From contig NZ_AP022570.1 in the NCBI RefSeq assembly GCF_010728325.1, positions 5,084,001-5,148,000 of the forward strand: a stretch of 64,000 nt of DNA, given 5' to 3'. This document shows positions 26,965 through 35,317 of the stretch, in pieces. Numbering within the stretch: position 1 is the stretch's first letter; each line of letters opens with the position of its first letter. The translations under genes were made by a program, and so were the position numbers. The notes under the pieces were generated by a model, which did not search any database, was not told the origin of the DNA, and saw only the letters and a list, made by a program, of their open reading frames with translations. Source of the DNA: Mycolicibacterium poriferae (lineage in GTDB: Bacteria; Actinomycetota; Actinomycetes; Mycobacteriales; Mycobacteriaceae).

Positions 26965-28941
26965 ATGACCACGGTCAAGGTCCAAGCAGGTCAGTCCATT
27001 CTGGAGGGGTACGTCAAAAAGCCCTCCACTGGCCTGACCGAACTCATCTGGAACGCCTTCGACGAAGACGCGCACCACATCGCCGTGACCTGCGAGTACA
27101 ACGACCTCGGCGGGATCGAACAGATCGCCGTGACCGACGACGGCAACGGCATGAATCGCGAGAAGGCGGAGCATGCATTTTCCCGTGTTGGCGATAGCTG
27201 GAAGCTGATGCCAGGCACTCGAAGCGAGAGTGGCCAGCGCGTAGTGCACGGACGGCACGGACGGGGCCGTTACGCCGCGTTCGCGCTGGGCAGTCTGGTG
27301 CGCTGGGTCTCCACGTCGGAGCGCGTGGAGGGCGGGCTCGGCGTTGTGCAAGTGACCGGTCATAGGTCGTCGCTCGACACCTTCGACATCGAAGCCTCCG
27401 ACGTCGGTTCGGACGTTGCCGAGTCCGGGACAGTCGTCTCAGTACACCAATTGGCGCCAGGTGCGTTGTCGAGCTTCGACGCACCCGACGACCTACGGCA
27501 GGCTGTTCTCACCGAGTTTGCACTGCATCTTGAGCGCTACAAGGATTTCCAAATTCGTTTCCTCGGCGAGCGTATCGATCCGGCGTCGGTCGAGATACAC
27601 CGTGAGGAGATCCCGCTGAGCGACCCGCAACGCTGGGACGGCCAAGCCAACCTCACGGTCATTGAGTGGGATTTGCAGAACGTGCGGCGGTCCATCTTCC
27701 TCTGCGATGCGGATGCCCGCGTCCTCGACGAGGTAGAGGCCAGGGTCCAAGCTCCCGGCTCGGAATTCACCGCCTACCTGACTTGGGAGGGCTTCGTCAG
27801 CGACGATCCGGTCGCTTTGGAAGACGACACGGACACGCCTCGCGGGCAGTTGATCCACGCTGCCCGCGATGCGCTACGTGACCATCTCGCGGAAAGACAA
27901 CGACTCCGCGAAGCCGCCACTGTCCAACGCTGGCGCGACGAAGGGGTGTGGCCCTACAAGGACCAGCCCAAAACACCCGTCGACCAGGCGACGCGAGACA
28001 CGTTCAAGGTCGTCGCCCTTGCCGCTTCCCGGACCATTGACGAGAGCAAGAGCGGCGGCCCAAAAGCGATGGCGCTGCGACTTCTCAAAGAAACGTTCGA
28101 GACCGACCCCGAGGCGCTCTTGCCGATCCTGTCCGATCTGGCCCGGCTGCCAAAGTCTCGGGTGGATGAGCTCGCGCAGCTGTTGAGGCACACATCGCTG
28201 ACGCAGCTGATTCAAACCGGCCGCGCCATCGGTACCCGCATGGAGTTTCTCAGCGGGTTGGGCACGATCCTGTTCGACCGGCAGATCAAGCGACGGCTGC
28301 TGGAACGCCGGCAGTTGCACCGCATCCTTGCGCACGAAACCTGGATCTTCGGCGAGGAGTGGAGCCTGACCGGTGACGACGAACGCTTGAGCAAGGTACT
28401 CAAGAAGTTCCTTGAGAAGCTGGGAACGCACGTCGAGCTAGCTGACCTTAAGGAGGTGCGGTTGGAGGACGGCTCAGATGCGATACCGGACCTGGTACTC
28501 GGCCGTCGGCTGCAGACGAATGCCGACTCGTTTGAACATCTCGTGGTTGAGCTTAAACGACCCAAGCACAAGCTGGATGACGACGACGTGAGCCAACTGC
28601 GGTCCTACGCCAGCGCAATCGTCAACGACGAGGCGTTTGCTCAACCGAATGTCAAGTGGGACTTCTGGCTGGTCGGCAACGAGACCACCCGGACCGTTGA
28701 CGAGCAACGGCGGCAACCGCATCTGCCGTTCGGTGTCGTACAGGAGAGCCCGTATCGGATCGTCGTGAAGCAGTGGAGCGAGCTGATCTCGGACGCCGAG
28801 CACCGACTCAAATTCGTCCAGAACTCGCTGGAGTACGAAACCTCTCACGACTCGGGATTGGCTTACCTCCGAGAAAAATACTCGCAGTTCTTACCCGCCG
28901 AGGTCACCGACTCAGTCAGCCAAGAGGTTCAATCGGCTTAG
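26965..28941 (+). CDS. GHKL ATPase fused to a PD-(D/E)XK-like nuclease, candidate defence protein
   Basis: 658 residues. The N-terminus is a GHKL ATPase of the Hsp90/MutL/MORC type: N-box ELIWNAFDEDA (26-36), Mg/adenine loop DDGNGM (58-63) and GRHGRGRYAAF (96-106). A long middle region (about 190-480) includes helical stretches. Near the C-terminus, IPDLVLG (about 507-513) and VVELKRP (526-532) form a PD...ELK arrangement like PD-(D/E)XK nucleases. Prokaryotic MORC-like ATPases with nuclease domains are known near restriction systems. It is single-gene and sits beside toxin-antitoxin genes; an antiphage role is inferred, not proven. Confidence 0.75.
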   Translation: MTTVKVQAGQSILEGYVKKPSTGLTELIWNAFDEDAHHIAVTCEYNDLGGIEQIAVTDDGNGMNREKAEHAFSRVGDSWKLMPGTRSESGQRVVHGRHGRGRYAAFALGSLVRWVSTSERVEGGLGVVQVTGHRSSLDTFDIEASDVGSDVAESGTVVSVHQLAPGALSSFDAPDDLRQAVLTEFALHLERYKDFQIRFLGERIDPASVEIHREEIPLSDPQRWDGQANLTVIEWDLQNVRRSIFLCDADARVLDEVEARVQAPGSEFTAYLTWEGFVSDDPVALEDDTDTPRGQLIHAARDALRDHLAERQRLREAATVQRWRDEGVWPYKDQPKTPVDQATRDTFKVVALAASRTIDESKSGGPKAMALRLLKETFETDPEALLPILSDLARLPKSRVDELAQLLRHTSLTQLIQTGRAIGTRMEFLSGLGTILFDRQIKRRLLERRQLHRILAHETWIFGEEWSLTGDDERLSKVLKKFLEKLGTHVELADLKEVRLEDGSDAIPDLVLGRRLQTNADSFEHLVVELKRPKHKLDDDDVSQLRSYASAIVNDEAFAQPNVKWDFWLVGNETTRTVDEQRRQPHLPFGVVQESPYRIVVKQWSELISDAEHRLKFVQNSLEYETSHDSGLAYLREKYSQFLPAEVTDSVSQEVQSA

Positions 28942-28974
28942 AGTGCTGGCGTTGGCAGGCATTGTCACCTATTG

Positions 28975-29019
28975 TCTAGTCCCCTTGACTAGAAATAGTC
29001 CAGGCAACTAGACTAGAAT
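28975..29019 (+). promoter_or_regulatory. hicAB promoter and operator
   Basis: TCTAGTC (28975-28981) and GACTAGA (28987-28993) form a perfect 7-bp inverted repeat; TAGTC and GACTA repeats follow at 28996-29015. TTGACT (28985-28990) and TAGACT (29009-29014), 18 bp apart, fit -35 and -10. Transcription would then begin at or near the ATG at 29021, giving a leaderless mRNA, and the operator would cover the promoter. Confidence 0.6.
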
Positions 29020-29020
29020 T

Positions 29021-29269
29021 ATGGTCAAAGAAGAGCCGACCCGAAAGGTCCACAGACGCTTGAGGGATGCCGGCTTCGCTCCAGCGGGCGGGAAGGGAGA
29101 CCACACCAAGTGGCTGCACCCCAGCGGGTTCCACGTGTCCATTCCCGATGCTGACAAATCTATTTCGCCTGGAGTTGTGCGGCAAATAAACAAAGCAATC
29201 GAAAAAGCGGCGCAGTCCAGCAGGGCGAAGCCAGACACTGATCCCGCCGATGCGCAGAAGGGGGAATGA
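29021..29269 (+). CDS. hicA: HicA-like mRNA interferase toxin
   Basis: 82 residues. The HicA double-stranded-RNA-binding-like fold is recognised from RRLRDAGF, the catalytic-His motif GKGDHTKWLHP (His28) and ISPGVVRQINKAI. HicA toxins cleave mRNA. The C-terminal ~15 residues extend past the core. No ribosome site; see the leaderless promoter. The stop overlaps the antitoxin start. Confidence 0.87.
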   Translation: MVKEEPTRKVHRRLRDAGFAPAGGKGDHTKWLHPSGFHVSIPDADKSISPGVVRQINKAIEKAAQSSRAKPDTDPADAQKGE

Positions 29270-29928
29270 TGACGCACCAGTACAAGATCGAAATTGCTCG
29301 TGAAGGCAAGTGGTGGATGGTCTACATCCCTGATATCGACGGGGTGACCCAAGCCCGAAGGCTGTCTGAAGCGACGACTCGCGCACGCGAGTACATCGCG
29401 CTAGATCAGAACGTCCCTTACGACGACATTTCGATCGAGACAGCCAGCGTCCGCATGCAAGACCCAGTATTTAGGGAGCTACTCGAGAGTGCCCGCGGAA
29501 TCAGGAACATGCGTGCACACGCCCAAACGCTCGAGAACGAAGCAATGCGGAACGCTCAAGAGTTCGCACTCTGGCTCACTAGATACGGAATCCCGGTCCG
29601 AGACGTTGCCGAACTGCTCGACATTTCACCCCAGCGAGTCAGCCAACTGGCCAATGAACAAGGGGACGAGCGAGGTCCGGGGCTCGAAGGGCTGGACCCC
29701 GATGATGTGTCTGATCTTCTGGCGAAACTCGAGTCGAGCGTCGCTCGGCGTCGCGGAGTATCGCCTTCCCCTGTGACGGCGGTCAAGGCTGCAAGTCCAG
29801 TCATCGGAACCAGGCTCGCTCAGCCCGCTAAAGTGCCGATCAAGAAAGTTCCGACCAAAGCGGTGGCTCGCGCGAAGACAGGTGCGACAGCACGAAGGAC
29901 GACCGGGCAAAGGCGTAGTCGAGGCTAA
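29266..29928 (+). CDS. hicB: HicB-like antitoxin with C-terminal HTH and basic tail
   Basis: 220 residues. The N-terminal HicB partial RNase-H-like domain (YKIEIAREGKWWMVYIPDID, about 5-60) binds HicA. A central helix-turn-helix (VRDVAELLDISPQRVSQLAN, about 110-130) should bind the operator. The last ~45 residues are a Lys/Arg/Ala-rich tail unusual for HicB. Overlaps hicA by 4 bases. Confidence 0.8.
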   Translation: MMTHQYKIEIAREGKWWMVYIPDIDGVTQARRLSEATTRAREYIALDQNVPYDDISIETASVRMQDPVFRELLESARGIRNMRAHAQTLENEAMRNAQEFALWLTRYGIPVRDVAELLDISPQRVSQLANEQGDERGPGLEGLDPDDVSDLLAKLESSVARRRGVSPSPVTAVKAASPVIGTRLAQPAKVPIKKVPTKAVARAKTGATARRTTGQRRSRG

Positions 29929-30650
29929 ACGACAAAGCCCCCTTGCCATCTGCGTAAGCCTCAGGCGGATCTCGCGCTACATGTGTCTCCACAACCGGCG
30001 GCCCATTCGCGTATCGGAACGCCACGACCAGATCACCGGTGCTGACCGTTCGATTCCAGCCCAGCGCCCCGGGGAGAACGCCATGCCCAGAACCAAGCGC
30101 GCAGCCCCTTCTATGCAGCCATCCGGTCGAATGCGTCGTCGCACTCGACATAAAGCTACCGACCACGTCTCGGCCGGAAACCTGGTATGCGACTCAACGT
30201 CACCACCACGGTCGTGGGCGGCCCCGAAGAGCACGAACGCGAGAAGCCCTCAAGCACCGCGCACGCCGGCACCTTCAAAATGTACGCGTCGCGCTCCATC
30301 GCCGCCGCCAGCAGTCGCAGTCGCAGATCGGCGACCCAATGCCTGACGACAGCCCGGTCGTGAAGCTCTACGCCGCCGGTCTTGCCGAGGCTTCGTCCAT
30401 CCAACGGCACCCCGTAACACGATCTCCAACCGCCGCGACCGCTGGATCCGGAGATGGCCGCCGAAGCAAGAAATAAGGATGCCGCGTATGAGGTGCGTAG
30501 GCGAAGGACCCACCAGAGATACCGCAGTGGATACCGCAGCGCTTTCAGCTAGCTCCACGGCGCGACAACACAACCAACTTCATAGTCGCAGCTATAGCGG
30601 ATTGTTCCGTTGACTGTCGAAGCCACCCAACGCTCCAAACGCCCAGGTCG
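29929..30650. other. Gene-poor island edge
   Basis: About 720 bases with short overlapping ORFs on both strands, none recognised. No integrase or integrase remnant is visible. It runs up to the tRNA-Leu fragment and probably consists of decayed mobile DNA. Confidence 0.5.
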
Positions 30651-30694
30651 GAGGATTTTAAGTCCGCTGCCTCTGCCAATTGGGCTATGGGGGC
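30651..30694 (-). tRNA. tRNA-Leu(TAA) 5' half (remnant)
   Basis: Minus strand, 5' end at 30694: acceptor GCCCCCA, D-arm AGCCCAATTGGCAGAGGC, then GCGGA-CTTAAAA with anticodon TAA, continuing ATCC. After that the sequence stops matching a tRNA: no T-arm GGTTCGA and no TGGGGGC acceptor partner. The next bases, TCCGACCTGGGCG, recall a tRNA 3' end, which would imply an internal deletion. Non-functional as it stands. It marks the island/chromosome junction. Confidence 0.7.
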
Positions 30695-30743
30695 TGACCG
30701 ACGCTGATCCTATCGGCAACGCCGGCGAGCCCCGTAGCCCGAG

Positions 30744-31247
30744 TCAGCGCCGGGGTACCCCCGTCGACCACAGCGCCCAGGCCACCAGCACCGGCTGGAA
30801 CAGCAGCCGGATGAAGCGCTTACGGTCGGTTCCCAGGCCGAATCCATCACGCTTGTTGACGTATTGGGCGAGGTTGCCGGGGAACACGGCGACGAAGAAC
30901 GCAGCGATCAACCGACCCACCAGAACCCGATCGCGGCGCAGCAACGCCAGCCCGGCACCCAGCGTGATCTCCACCCCGCCGGAAGCCATCACGACCCCGT
31001 CTTCATCCATCGGAACCGACTTGGGTACCTGAGCCCGGAACGTCTCGCGACCCCAGAACAGGTGACTCAGACCGGCGAACACCAGGACGCCGGCCAGCGC
31101 CCACCGCCCGACGGCGCGGGCCGGCGTGGTGGGCGGAGCGGGAAGCACCGGCGCAGGTGAGGCGGTATCGGCCGTCGGCAGAGGCTCAGCGGACGTCGCA
31201 GCCGGCTGATCGCGGTGCGGCTGGGTGGGCAGGTCCGGCGGTGTCAT
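30744..31247 (-). CDS. DoxX-like membrane protein
   Basis: 167 residues: a proline/alanine-rich N-terminal extension (about 1-45) then four hydrophobic segments of the DoxX family, a poorly characterised group linked to redox or thiol stress. The gene starts 4 bases after UsfY and is the last gene of a leftward stress operon. Confidence 0.8.
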   Translation of the reverse strand: MTPPDLPTQPHRDQPAATSAEPLPTADTASPAPVLPAPPTTPARAVGRWALAGVLVFAGLSHLFWGRETFRAQVPKSVPMDEDGVVMASGGVEITLGAGLALLRRDRVLVGRLIAAFFVAVFPGNLAQYVNKRDGFGLGTDRKRFIRLLFQPVLVAWALWSTGVPRR

Positions 31248-31251
31248 GGCC

Positions 31252-31563
31252 TCAACTCGTTGGCGGCTCGTAGGGAACTTCGGGATGGTCTCGGTGCCAA
31301 TCCTTTTGGCGGTCGTGAGCCTTGCGGTGATTCTTCACGACCAACGCCATACCTCCGCCGATCAGCAGCACTGCCAGCACCACCCCTATGGTGCCGAACA
31401 CCGGCTCACCGGTGGCGAACGCCGCCAGACCGAAGAAGAACGCGACGACGCCGACACCGGTCGCGATCAGACCGGGCGCGTTGACGCCGGCTTTCATGGT
31501 CTCACCCGCGTGTTGACGGGCGGTGCGGGAATGGTCGACCGGGTCTCGCGAATTGTCAGGCAT
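31252..31563 (-). CDS. usfY: UsfY-like protein
   Basis: 103 residues. The pattern DPVDHSRTARQHAGETMK, then two membrane helices (about 38-85), and a short charged tail ending YEPPTS match mycobacterial UsfY, first named for its place upstream of sigF. The function is unknown. ATG 31563 has an AAGGAG site; the longer frame to 31584 is less likely. Confidence 0.85.
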   Translation of the reverse strand: MPDNSRDPVDHSRTARQHAGETMKAGVNAPGLIATGVGVVAFFFGLAAFATGEPVFGTIGVVLAVLLIGGGMALVVKNHRKAHDRQKDWHRDHPEVPYEPPTS

Positions 31564-31585
31564 GACAGCTCCTTTCGCGGTCAAG

Positions 31586-32209
31586 CTATTTGTAGGGCGG
31601 ATATTCGGCGTTCTTCAGCGTGCGGGCCAGATGCACCGCGTTGCGCGCCACCGCTGCGGTAGTCGACGCCACCGCCTCCGGCACCTCGTCGAGGTCGTTG
31701 TAGTCCTTGGAGTGCATGGCCTCGCCGTTCCAGTAGGTGCCGCCCTGGGCAGGGACGCTGAACCCGATGTCGTTGACCGCCTGGAACACGTCGGCGATGG
31801 TCTTGTGCGCGCCGTCCTCGTTGCCGACGACGCTGACGACGGCCACCTTGCCGGCCATCATCGGCCGGCCCTGCTCGTCATTCTGGGACAGTTCGGCGTC
31901 CAACCGCTCGAGCACGCGTTGCGTGATCGAGGACGGATGACCCAGCCACACCGGCGTGCTGATCAACAGGATGTCAGCGGCCAAGATCTTTTCCCTGATG
32001 CTCGGCCACTGGTCACCATCGCCCATGTCGGCCTCCACACCGGGGGCGATGTCGAAGTCGACGCAGCGCACGATCTCGCAGTCGGCGCCTTGGCCCCGCA
32101 CCGTCTGGAACAGGTGCTCGGCCATGAGTTCACTACTCGACGGTGCGGGACTTTTCTTGAGGCTGCAGACCAGACCCAAGGCCCGTATCGGTGTCGTCGC
32201 GGAAGTCAC
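31586..32209 (-). CDS. Flavodoxin-family NAD(P)H-dependent oxidoreductase
   Basis: 207 residues of the flavodoxin-like/FMN reductase fold: FMN-phosphate loop near residue 15-25 (LKKSPAPSSS), STPVWLGHPSS near 85, and a GNEDGAHK loop near 125. It should bind FMN and reduce small acceptors such as quinones. The GTG start lies 11 bases from a SigF-type -10, so its mRNA may be leaderless. Confidence 0.82.
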   Translation of the reverse strand: MTSATTPIRALGLVCSLKKSPAPSSSELMAEHLFQTVRGQGADCEIVRCVDFDIAPGVEADMGDGDQWPSIREKILAADILLISTPVWLGHPSSITQRVLERLDAELSQNDEQGRPMMAGKVAVVSVVGNEDGAHKTIADVFQAVNDIGFSVPAQGGTYWNGEAMHSKDYNDLDEVPEAVASTTAAVARNAVHLARTLKNAEYPPYK

Positions 32210-32219
32210 GCCCAGTCAG

Positions 32220-32245
32220 ATACCCGAGCGATGCCCCGCGAAACG
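32220..32245 (-). promoter_or_regulatory. SigF-type promoter
   Basis: Minus strand CGTTT-N15-GGGTAT (32245 to 32220), close to the mycobacterial SigF consensus GGTTT-N15/16-GGGTAT, directly before the flavodoxin-like gene. Confidence 0.65.
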
Positions 32246-32278
32246 ACTTACGGCGCACGGTCACAGGCACGCAATAAT

Positions 32279-32488
32279 TCAGGCCGGACGCCGGGTGACC
32301 TGCTCGTTCTCCTCGAACGCGACCCGGTCGTCGGGTCCGTCGCCGAAAAACCGGTAGGTGCCGGCGTGAGTGTCCTCCATCAACTGAATTTCGCTGACGG
32401 TCAGCCACCGATTGGCCGCCGGATCGGCGATGACGTCGCCCTTGCAGATTTCGCTGGGCGCCACCGTCTCGACGTTGTCGTTGTCCAC
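32279..32488 (-). CDS. Small hypothetical protein
   Basis: 69 residues, acidic, soluble, with a WLTVSEIQLMEDTHAGTYRF core that looks like a small beta-barrel. Not recognised further. It is 11 bases after the SAP-like gene and in line with the stress operon. Confidence 0.65.
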   Translation of the reverse strand: MDNDNVETVAPSEICKGDVIADPAANRWLTVSEIQLMEDTHAGTYRFFGDGPDDRVAFEENEQVTRRPA

Positions 32489-32499
32489 GCCGACCTACC

Positions 32500-32757
32500 T
32501 CAATGGTCGCGGAGTTTGGAGATCAGCTTGTCCTTGGTCAGCCGCGAATAGCCGTGCAGGCCCAGTTCTTTGGCCCGCTGCTTGAGATCGCCGACGGTCC
32601 AGTAGTCGTAGGACTGTGACCTGCCGCCGCGCCGTCCCACGGTGGTCGTGCTGCTACGTGCGGTGGCGTTGGCGACGCGTGCCGCCTTCTCCTTGGAGTT
32701 TCCTTCGCGCCGAAGATCTCGGTAGAGCTTCTCGTTCTTGATCGATGAGTTCGGCAT
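32500..32757 (-). CDS. Small SAP/Rho-N-like nucleic acid-binding protein (DUF7218-like)
   Basis: 85 residues. A basic N-terminal half (NEKLYRDLRREGNSKEKAARVANA, as in small stress-type proteins) and a C-terminal helix-extension-helix like the Rho termination factor N-domain/SAP (WTVGDLKQRAKELGLHGYSR). AGGAGGG precedes the start. A weak SigF-like motif (GTTT-N15-GGGAAA) lies upstream. Confidence 0.75.
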   Translation of the reverse strand: MPNSSIKNEKLYRDLRREGNSKEKAARVANATARSSTTTVGRRGGRSQSYDYWTVGDLKQRAKELGLHGYSRLTKDKLISKLRDH

Positions 32758-32825
32758 CGGCTCGCCCTCCTCTCGGTGTCACTGACCTGTAGGTTTTCCC
32801 TTCGCAGAAGCGACCAAACACCGCC

Positions 32826-34007
32826 TTACGGCTGCAAAATCACCTTGACCGCGCCGTCCTGCTTCTTCTGGAAGATGTCGTAGGCGTGCGGCGCCTGCTC
32901 GAGCGGCACCGTGTGCGTGGCGAACGTGTCCACGTCCAACGGGTCGTCGTCGGTGAGCAGCGGCATGATGTCGTCGACCCACCGCTTGACGTTCGCCTGG
33001 CCCATCCTGACCTGGATCTGCTTGTCGAACATCGTCATCAGCGGCAGCGGGTCGGCCATGCCGCCGTACACGCCGATCAGCGATACGGTGCCGCCCCGGC
33101 GGACGGTGTCGATCGCGGTGTACACAGCGTCGAGCCGGTCGATTCCCGCCATCTTCATCATCGGCTTGGCGATCATGTCCGGCATGAACGCGGTCAGTGT
33201 CTGCGCCGCCTGGGCGACCCGTGAGCCGTGCGCCTCCATGCCCACGGCATCGATCACCGAGTCGGTGCCACGTCCGTCGGTCATCGAGCGCACCGCATCC
33301 CCGACCGTCCCGTTGACCCGTTTGAGGTCGATGGTCTCGATGCCGCGGGTCGCGGCCCGTTGCAGGCGTTCAGGGACGCGGTCGACCGCGATCACCCGGA
33401 AGCCGTGGTGCTGGGCGATGCGCGCCGCCATGTCGCCGATCGGCCCGAGCCCGAGCACGGTCACCGATCCGCCCTGGGGCACGTCGGCGTACTCCACAGC
33501 CTGCCAGGCGGTGGGCAGCACGTCGGACAGGTAGACGAACCGCGAATCCGGCGGTCCATCAGGAACTTTGATGTGGGTGAACTGCGCTTGGGGCACCCGA
33601 AGGTACTCGGCCTGCCCGCCGGGCACCGAACCGTAGAGCTCCGAGTATCCGAACAACGCGGCTCCGGTGCCTTGTTCACGCACCTGGGTGGTCTCGCACT
33701 GGGTGTAGAGCTTCTGATCGCACATGTAGCAGTGCCCGCACGAGATCTGGAACGGGATGACCACCCGGTCACCCACGGACAGCTCCGACACCTCGGAGCC
33801 GACCTCGGTCACCACGCCCATCGGTTCGTGGCCGAGGATGTCGCCTTCGTTCATGAACGCGCCGAGCACCTCGTACAGATGCAGGTCCGACCCGCAGATG
33901 TTGGTGGAGGTGATTTCGATGATCGCATCGGTCGGCTTCTCGATCGTGGGATCTTTGACGGTGTCGACGCGCACGTCGCGGCGACCATGCCAGGTGACTG
34001 CCTTCAT
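32826..34007 (-). CDS. Zinc-dependent alcohol dehydrogenase (glutathione-independent FDH-like)
   Basis: 393 residues from MKAVTWHGRRDVRV. Medium-chain dehydrogenase with the catalytic Zn site ICGSDLH (Cys near 38) and GHEPMG (near 60-66), structural Zn cysteines CGHCYMCDQKLYTQC (about 92-106), and the NAD loop VLGLGPIGDMAA (near 185). It resembles FdhA-like threonine/alcohol dehydrogenases. The upstream 33 codons to 34106 run through a SigF-type promoter and are excluded. Confidence 0.9.
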   Translation of the reverse strand: MKAVTWHGRRDVRVDTVKDPTIEKPTDAIIEITSTNICGSDLHLYEVLGAFMNEGDILGHEPMGVVTEVGSEVSELSVGDRVVIPFQISCGHCYMCDQKLYTQCETTQVREQGTGAALFGYSELYGSVPGGQAEYLRVPQAQFTHIKVPDGPPDSRFVYLSDVLPTAWQAVEYADVPQGGSVTVLGLGPIGDMAARIAQHHGFRVIAVDRVPERLQRAATRGIETIDLKRVNGTVGDAVRSMTDGRGTDSVIDAVGMEAHGSRVAQAAQTLTAFMPDMIAKPMMKMAGIDRLDAVYTAIDTVRRGGTVSLIGVYGGMADPLPLMTMFDKQIQVRMGQANVKRWVDDIMPLLTDDDPLDVDTFATHTVPLEQAPHAYDIFQKKQDGAVKVILQP

Positions 34008-34018
34008 GACCTGCAGCG

Positions 34019-34044
34019 GTACCCGTCCGTCGGGCCGTGAAACA
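34019..34044 (-). promoter_or_regulatory. SigF-type promoter
   Basis: Minus strand TGTTT-N15-GGGTAC, with the -10 ending 11 bases before the dehydrogenase ATG, implying a very short leader. Confidence 0.6.
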
Positions 34045-34104
34045 CCTGCCGGAGAGGGCCAACGGCACGTTTCGATTGCAGCCGGAACGGCAACGCACAC
34101 TGCC

Positions 34105-34605
34105 ATGGTTGAGGCTGACGGCAGCGCCGCCTTCGACGATCTGGTCTCGCTGCTGGACTACCCGATGTTCATCGTGACCACCGCGTCCGACGGTCACCCC
34201 GCCGGCTGCCTGGTCGGCTTCACGTCCCAGACCAGCATCAACCCGCCGCGCTTCCTGGTGGGCTTGTCGCGCAAGAATCACACGTTCGGCATCGCGCAGA
34301 GCGCCGAGCATCTGGCCGTCCACGTCTTACCCCGCCACGAACTGCCGCTGGCCCGGCTGTTCGGTGGCACCACGGGTGACACCTCCGACAAGTTCGCGCA
34401 GTGCGAATGGCACACCGGTCCGCAGGGCATGCCGATTCTCGACGCTGCACCGGCCTGGTTCGTGGGGCGGGTGCTGCGACGATTCGACGTCGGTGACCAT
34501 GTCGGCCACCTCGTCGAGCCAGTCGCGGGCGCCGCCCCCGACACTCTCGGCGAGCTGATCTCGTTCTCCGATGTGCGTGACGTCAGCCCGGGCCACAACG
34601 CATGA
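34105..34605 (+). CDS. Flavin reductase-like protein
   Basis: 166 residues of the flavin-reductase/FMN-binding split-barrel family (YPMFIVTTASDGHPAGCLVG, LVGLSRKNHT, LAVHVLPRHE), probably reducing or binding FMN. It starts at ATG 34105, 97 bases from the divergent dehydrogenase, and overlaps the next gene by 4 bases. Confidence 0.85.
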   Translation: MVEADGSAAFDDLVSLLDYPMFIVTTASDGHPAGCLVGFTSQTSINPPRFLVGLSRKNHTFGIAQSAEHLAVHVLPRHELPLARLFGGTTGDTSDKFAQCEWHTGPQGMPILDAAPAWFVGRVLRRFDVGDHVGHLVEPVAGAAPDTLGELISFSDVRDVSPGHNA

Positions 34606-35312
34606 CCAACCTGGCGACCGTGGCCCCCGACGCCGCCGTCGAGGACTACGGCTACCGTCCGGCGCCGGCCGGGGTGCGGGCGAACATGATCTTCAGCGCC
34701 GACGGGGCGGCCGGGTTCGCCGGGCGGGCCGGTCCGTTGTCCTGCCCGGCCGATCAGCAGCTCCTGCTGGCGTTGCGCGCCTACGCCGATGTCGTCCTCG
34801 TCGGGGCGGGCACGGCGCGCGCCGAGACGTACGGCCCGGTGAAACTGAGCGACGAACATCGGCGTCAGCGTGTGGAACTCGGCTTCGGGCCCGAGCCGCC
34901 ACCCCTGGCGGTGGTGTCGCAGAGCGGGCGGCTGCCGACGACGATGCTGGGCTCCTCGCCGCAGCCGATCCTGCTCACCAGCGCCCGCGCCGCACACACC
35001 GAACGCGTGGCCGAACTGCCCTGCGAGGTCGTGGTATGCGGTGAGGACAGTGTCAACATCACCGACGCGGTGGCGCAGCTCCGTGGCCGGGGCGACGGCC
35101 GCGTGCTGTGCGAGGGCGGTCCGACGCTGCTCGACGAACTGGTCGCCGCCGACCTGGTGGACGAACTGTGCGTGACGATGGCTCCCGTGCTGGCCGGCTG
35201 TCAGCCATTGGGTCAGGCCGCCGCCCCGATGGCGGCGCCCACGCGGCTGCAACTCGACCAGACGTTGGTCGACGACACGGGGTACGTCTACCTACGGTAC
35301 CGCCGCCCGTAG
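34602..35312 (+). CDS. RibD C-terminal-domain pyrimidine reductase family protein
   Basis: 236 residues with the dihydrofolate-reductase-like RibD_C fold: ANMIFSADGAAG, VLVGAGTARAETY, and CEGGPTLLDELVAADLVDEL. It is a standalone reductase without the deaminase half. Overlap with the flavin reductase suggests a functional pair, perhaps in flavin or F420-type redox chemistry; the substrate is not known. Confidence 0.87.
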   Translation: MTNLATVAPDAAVEDYGYRPAPAGVRANMIFSADGAAGFAGRAGPLSCPADQQLLLALRAYADVVLVGAGTARAETYGPVKLSDEHRRQRVELGFGPEPPPLAVVSQSGRLPTTMLGSSPQPILLTSARAAHTERVAELPCEVVVCGEDSVNITDAVAQLRGRGDGRVLCEGGPTLLDELVAADLVDELCVTMAPVLAGCQPLGQAAAPMAAPTRLQLDQTLVDDTGYVYLRYRRP

Positions 35313-35317
35313 CCCGT

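Noticed and set aside
29929..30600. Integrase at the island edge
   Set aside because: No tyrosine-recombinase R-HxxR-Y or serine-recombinase pattern could be read in any frame.
30651..30694. Functional tRNA-Leu
   Set aside because: The T-arm and 3' acceptor strand are missing, so only the 5' half is called.
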